NCBI GenBank assembly: GCA_003569165.1
Contig: BGOI01000001.1
Coordinates: 404,001 to 468,000, forward strand
DNA length: 64,000 bases
Reading direction: 5' to 3'
Source: Opitutia bacterium
GTDB taxonomy: Bacteria > Verrucomicrobiota > Verrucomicrobiia > Opitutales > UBA953
Below are positions 61,975-64,000 of this stretch, piece after piece. The notes under the pieces are model-generated. The model saw only the letters and a list, made by a program, of their open reading frames with translations. It ran no database searches and was not told where the DNA came from. Numbering within the stretch: the first letter of the stretch is position 1; each line of letters opens with the position of its first letter. Made by a program: the position numbers and the translations under genes.

Positions 61975-64000
61975 TCAGGCCTTGGCCTGAGTCTTGCGTC
62001 GCCGCCGAATCGCCGCGGCGGCGAGGGCCAGCGCACCGAGGCCGAAGCCGTAGGTGGAAGGCTCGGGCACAGCGGTGAGGGTGATCGCGCCGTTCGCCTG
62101 ATTCCAGTCGAGCGACCAGAGGCCGGCGTTGGAACTGCTGCCGTCGGTATACTTGAAATCGCCGACGGTAATGGTGAAGGCGTCGTTGATGTTGGTGTTG
62201 GAACCGAGGTTCAGCGAGCCGACGGTGGCGAAGGTGAAGGTCCGGATGGACGAGACCCCGGCAGGCGGGCCGAAATTCAGCGGATTACCGAGGGCAGTGC
62301 CGTTGCCGTTACCGGCCAGCGAGGAGATATTGAGGATGATTCGGTTGCCGGAACTCGCGCCAGAGAGATCGAGTGCATTCGTGACCGTGAGGGTGTCGTA
62401 GCCCGTGCCCGCGGCACCGGTGGCGTTCTGGACCTGCCATTCGAAGGTCGAGCCACCGAACATGGCCAGCGTAGAGGCGGTCAAAGTACCTGGCGAATTG
62501 CCAGGGCCGATCGTCGAGTTGGAAGCGGCCGTAACGGCCCCGACGAAGCCTTGGCCGCCAAGGGTCGCGCCTGCGCCGAGGGTGACATTGCCCAGCGAGC
62601 TGTTGACGACCAAGGTGCCGTCGGTGACCGTGACGTTGAGGTTGGCGTTATTCCCCGCCGCGATGGTTAACTTGCCCCCGCCTTCCTTGGTGAGGGTCGC
62701 GGTGCTCCCAGTACCGGCGGTGACGGCCAGCGCCGAGTTGAAGGTGACGTTGTTGTTCCCGAGATCGAGTTTTCCGGTGGTGCCGGCGACGAGGCTGAGC
62801 TTACCCGAAAGGTCGTCGGTGTTGCCCGCTTCATAGCGCACGCGTGCGTTGTTCGCCAAAGCGATGACGACGCTGGTGCCGGCGCCGCTGGGCAGCGCGC
62901 CGGATTCGAGGCCGATCGTACCGCCGGCGACGTCGACGCGGATATCTCCCTTAAAGCGGTTGGAGTTACCCCCGATGACCCAGGTTCCAGTGCCGTCGAT
63001 GGTGAGGGCCGAAAGGCCTCTGCCCGCGTTGATATCGTCGGTGGTCAGGCCAGCGCGGAAGACGTTGGTGACGGAGTTATTGGCGGTGAGCGCCAATGCA
63101 GGAGTCGCACCCGAGAGGGCGATCTTCGCATCGGCGTTGAAGGTAAGCCCGCCCGCGCCAACGGCGGTGGTGATACCCGCCGAGTCCGCCAGGGTAAAGC
63201 TGCGCGTGCTGATGGTAGTGGTCGCCCCTGTGAACTCGAGCACCGCGCCCGCGCCGAGTTGAAGTTTGGTCGGGTCGGACAAGGTGCCGGCGCCGAGCGA
63301 ACTGCCCGTATCGGCCAAGTGGCTGGCCTTGATGACCACCCCGGCCGTATTGGCCACGGTCGCACCCGTGTGGTAATGGGGCGTACTCAACGTCAGGGTA
63401 CCCGCGGTGGTCTTGGTCAGGTCGGAGGCCCCGGTCAGGATGTCGGTGACCGCGACCGAACCGGCCGTGTTGGCGGCCGAGGCGACGGCCCCGCCGATGA
63501 CCGAGCCGCTGGTGACGGTGATGACGTTGGTGATCTGAGCGATATTAGTTGTGTTGAGGTCGAGCGTGCCGCCATTGACGGTGACCGCGCCCGTACCGAG
63601 GGAACCGGCGTGTCCCAATACGAGGATACCGTTATTCACGGTAGTGCCGCCGCCGAAGGTGTTGGCGCCAGAGAGCGTCAGCGTGCCGGCGGAAGCCTTG
63701 GTCAGGCTGCCGGTGGCGCCCGAGATGACACCGGCGAAGGTGCCGTCGTTGACCGTCAGGGCCGTCGTGCCGAGGTTCACTGTACCAGCCGTCAGCGTGC
63801 CGATAGAGGACGTGGCGCCGTTGAGGTTGATCGTACCCGTCGTGAGAGTCGTGATGTTAGCCACGCCGCCCACGGTGGTCGTGCCGCCGTTGACGGTCGT
63901 CACGGTCGCGGCGCCCGTGATCGTGTTGGTTCCGCCGGTGACGGAGGAAGAGGAAAGGGATCCGAGGGCGTTGGTGCCCAAGGTAATCGCACCGGTCAGG
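61975..64000 (-). CDS. Autotransporter-associated beta-strand repeat protein with PEP-CTERM signal, N-terminus beyond window
   Basis: At least 675 residues of a much longer, Gly/Thr/Ala/Asn-rich surface protein. It is built of repeated beta-strand units such as GTLTLSGANTFGGGTTVNNG and LVLGHAGSLGTGAVTVNGGT, the pattern of autotransporter-associated repeats that form a beta-helix. The C-terminus has VPEPSTYGFGLGALALAAAA followed by IRRRRK, a PEP-CTERM sorting tag (PEP, hydrophobic helix, basic end) used by the exosortase pathway. The frame stays open at 64000. Exosortase itself is not in the window. The gene stop is 4 bases beyond a REP element. Confidence 0.9.
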   Translation of the reverse strand, partial: LTGAITLGTNALGSLSSSSVTGGTNTITGAATVTTVNGGTTTVGGVANITTLTTGTINLNGATSSIGTLTAGTVNLGTTALTVNDGTFAGVISGATGSLTKASAGTLTLSGANTFGGGTTVNNGILVLGHAGSLGTGAVTVNGGTLDLNTTNIAQITNVITVTSGSVIGGAVASAANTAGSVAVTDILTGASDLTKTTAGTLTLSTPHYHTGATVANTAGVVIKASHLADTGSSLGAGTLSDPTKLQLGAGAVLEFTGATTTISTRSFTLADSAGITTAVGAGGLTFNADAKIALSGATPALALTANNSVTNVFRAGLTTDDINAGRGLSALTIDGTGTWVIGGNSNRFKGDIRVDVAGGTIGLESGALPSGAGTSVVIALANNARVRYEAGNTDDLSGKLSLVAGTTGKLDLGNNNVTFNSALAVTAGTGSTATLTKEGGGKLTIAAGNNANLNVTVTDGTLVVNSSLGNVTLGAGATLGGQGFVGAVTAASNSTIGPGNSPGTLTASTLAMFGGSTFEWQVQNATGAAGTGYDTLTVTNALDLSGASSGNRIILNISSLAGNGNGTALGNPLNFGPPAGVSSIRTFTFATVGSLNLGSNTNINDAFTITVGDFKYTDGSSSNAGLWSLDWNQANGAITLTAVPEPSTYGFGLGALALAAAAIRRRRKTQAKA

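Overview
The window is GC-rich DNA, almost certainly chromosomal, from a bacterium of the Verrucomicrobiota (probably Opitutae). The assignment rests on gene content: a gliding-type ABC exporter set (GldA/GldF/GldG/DUF4340), a cytochrome c-PA14 protein paired with a PQQ-type beta-propeller protein, secreted ClpP-like proteases, an autotransporter-repeat protein ending in a PEP-CTERM tag, and a DksA-like protein with a Lys/Ala-rich tail. No rRNA, prophage or plasmid genes are seen. One tRNA (Leu, anticodon UAG) is present.

Layout. 0-9 kb: a minus-strand operon ileS - dksA-like - lspA - flavin reductase, a small membrane protein, then minus-strand trpS with two envelope proteins. 8.8-15.4 kb: plus-strand MscS channel, the four-gene Gld-like ABC set, an isolated nuoA and a small membrane protein. 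15.4-20 kb: minus-strand esterase, class I fumarase, ygfZ, pgpA and pgsA. 20-27.5 kb: plus-strand coaD, tig-clpP-clpX, hisA, a LolA-like protein and hisD, facing a HisN-type phosphatase. 27.6-32.7 kb: a secreted protein, DUF2071, a HAD phosphatase, a 41-residue membrane peptide and acs. 33-40 kb: TlpA-like protein, Tat lipoprotein, polyphosphate:AMP phosphotransferase and mutY, all carrying apparent frameshifts, then intact rnhC and rnhB. 40.7-47 kb: minus-strand propeller protein, cytochrome c-PA14 protein and two secreted ClpP-like proteases. 46.9-53.2 kb: psd, tRNA-Leu, HAD, Rrf2 regulator, a DUF1475-DUF2062-DUF1295-CFA synthase-like operon and an aldose epimerase-like protein. 53-61 kb: a frameshifted lipoprotein, LMW phosphatase, fatty-acid desaturase, trmB, pyk, a hydroxyisobutyrate dehydrogenase-like protein and xseA. 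61-64 kb: a REP-associated tyrosine transposase (RAYT) between REP arrays, then the partial autotransporter-repeat protein.

The most striking feature is intergenic. From about 32.7 kb on, eleven gene-free stretches are built from a shared set of short palindromic modules. Four hairpin families have unrelated stems but the same GTAG foot directly before the stem, as in classical REP sequences, and the commonest forms GTAG...CTAC pairs (BIME-like). A single HUH/Y1 RAYT lies among the densest copies, beside a seven-unit, 40-bp tandem array. None of these modules was seen in the first 32.7 kb. A separate atypical palindromic segment appears to sit in frame inside pgsA.

Functionally the window covers membrane and lipoprotein biogenesis (lspA, pgsA, pgpA, psd, desaturase, CFA-like enzyme), protein quality control (tig, clpP, clpX), central carbon metabolism (acs, fumarase, pyk), histidine synthesis and DNA repair (mutY, xseA, rnhB, rnhC). 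Six apparent indels in five genes, five of them within 4.3 kb, look more like consensus errors than decay and should be resolved before those genes are called pseudogenes.
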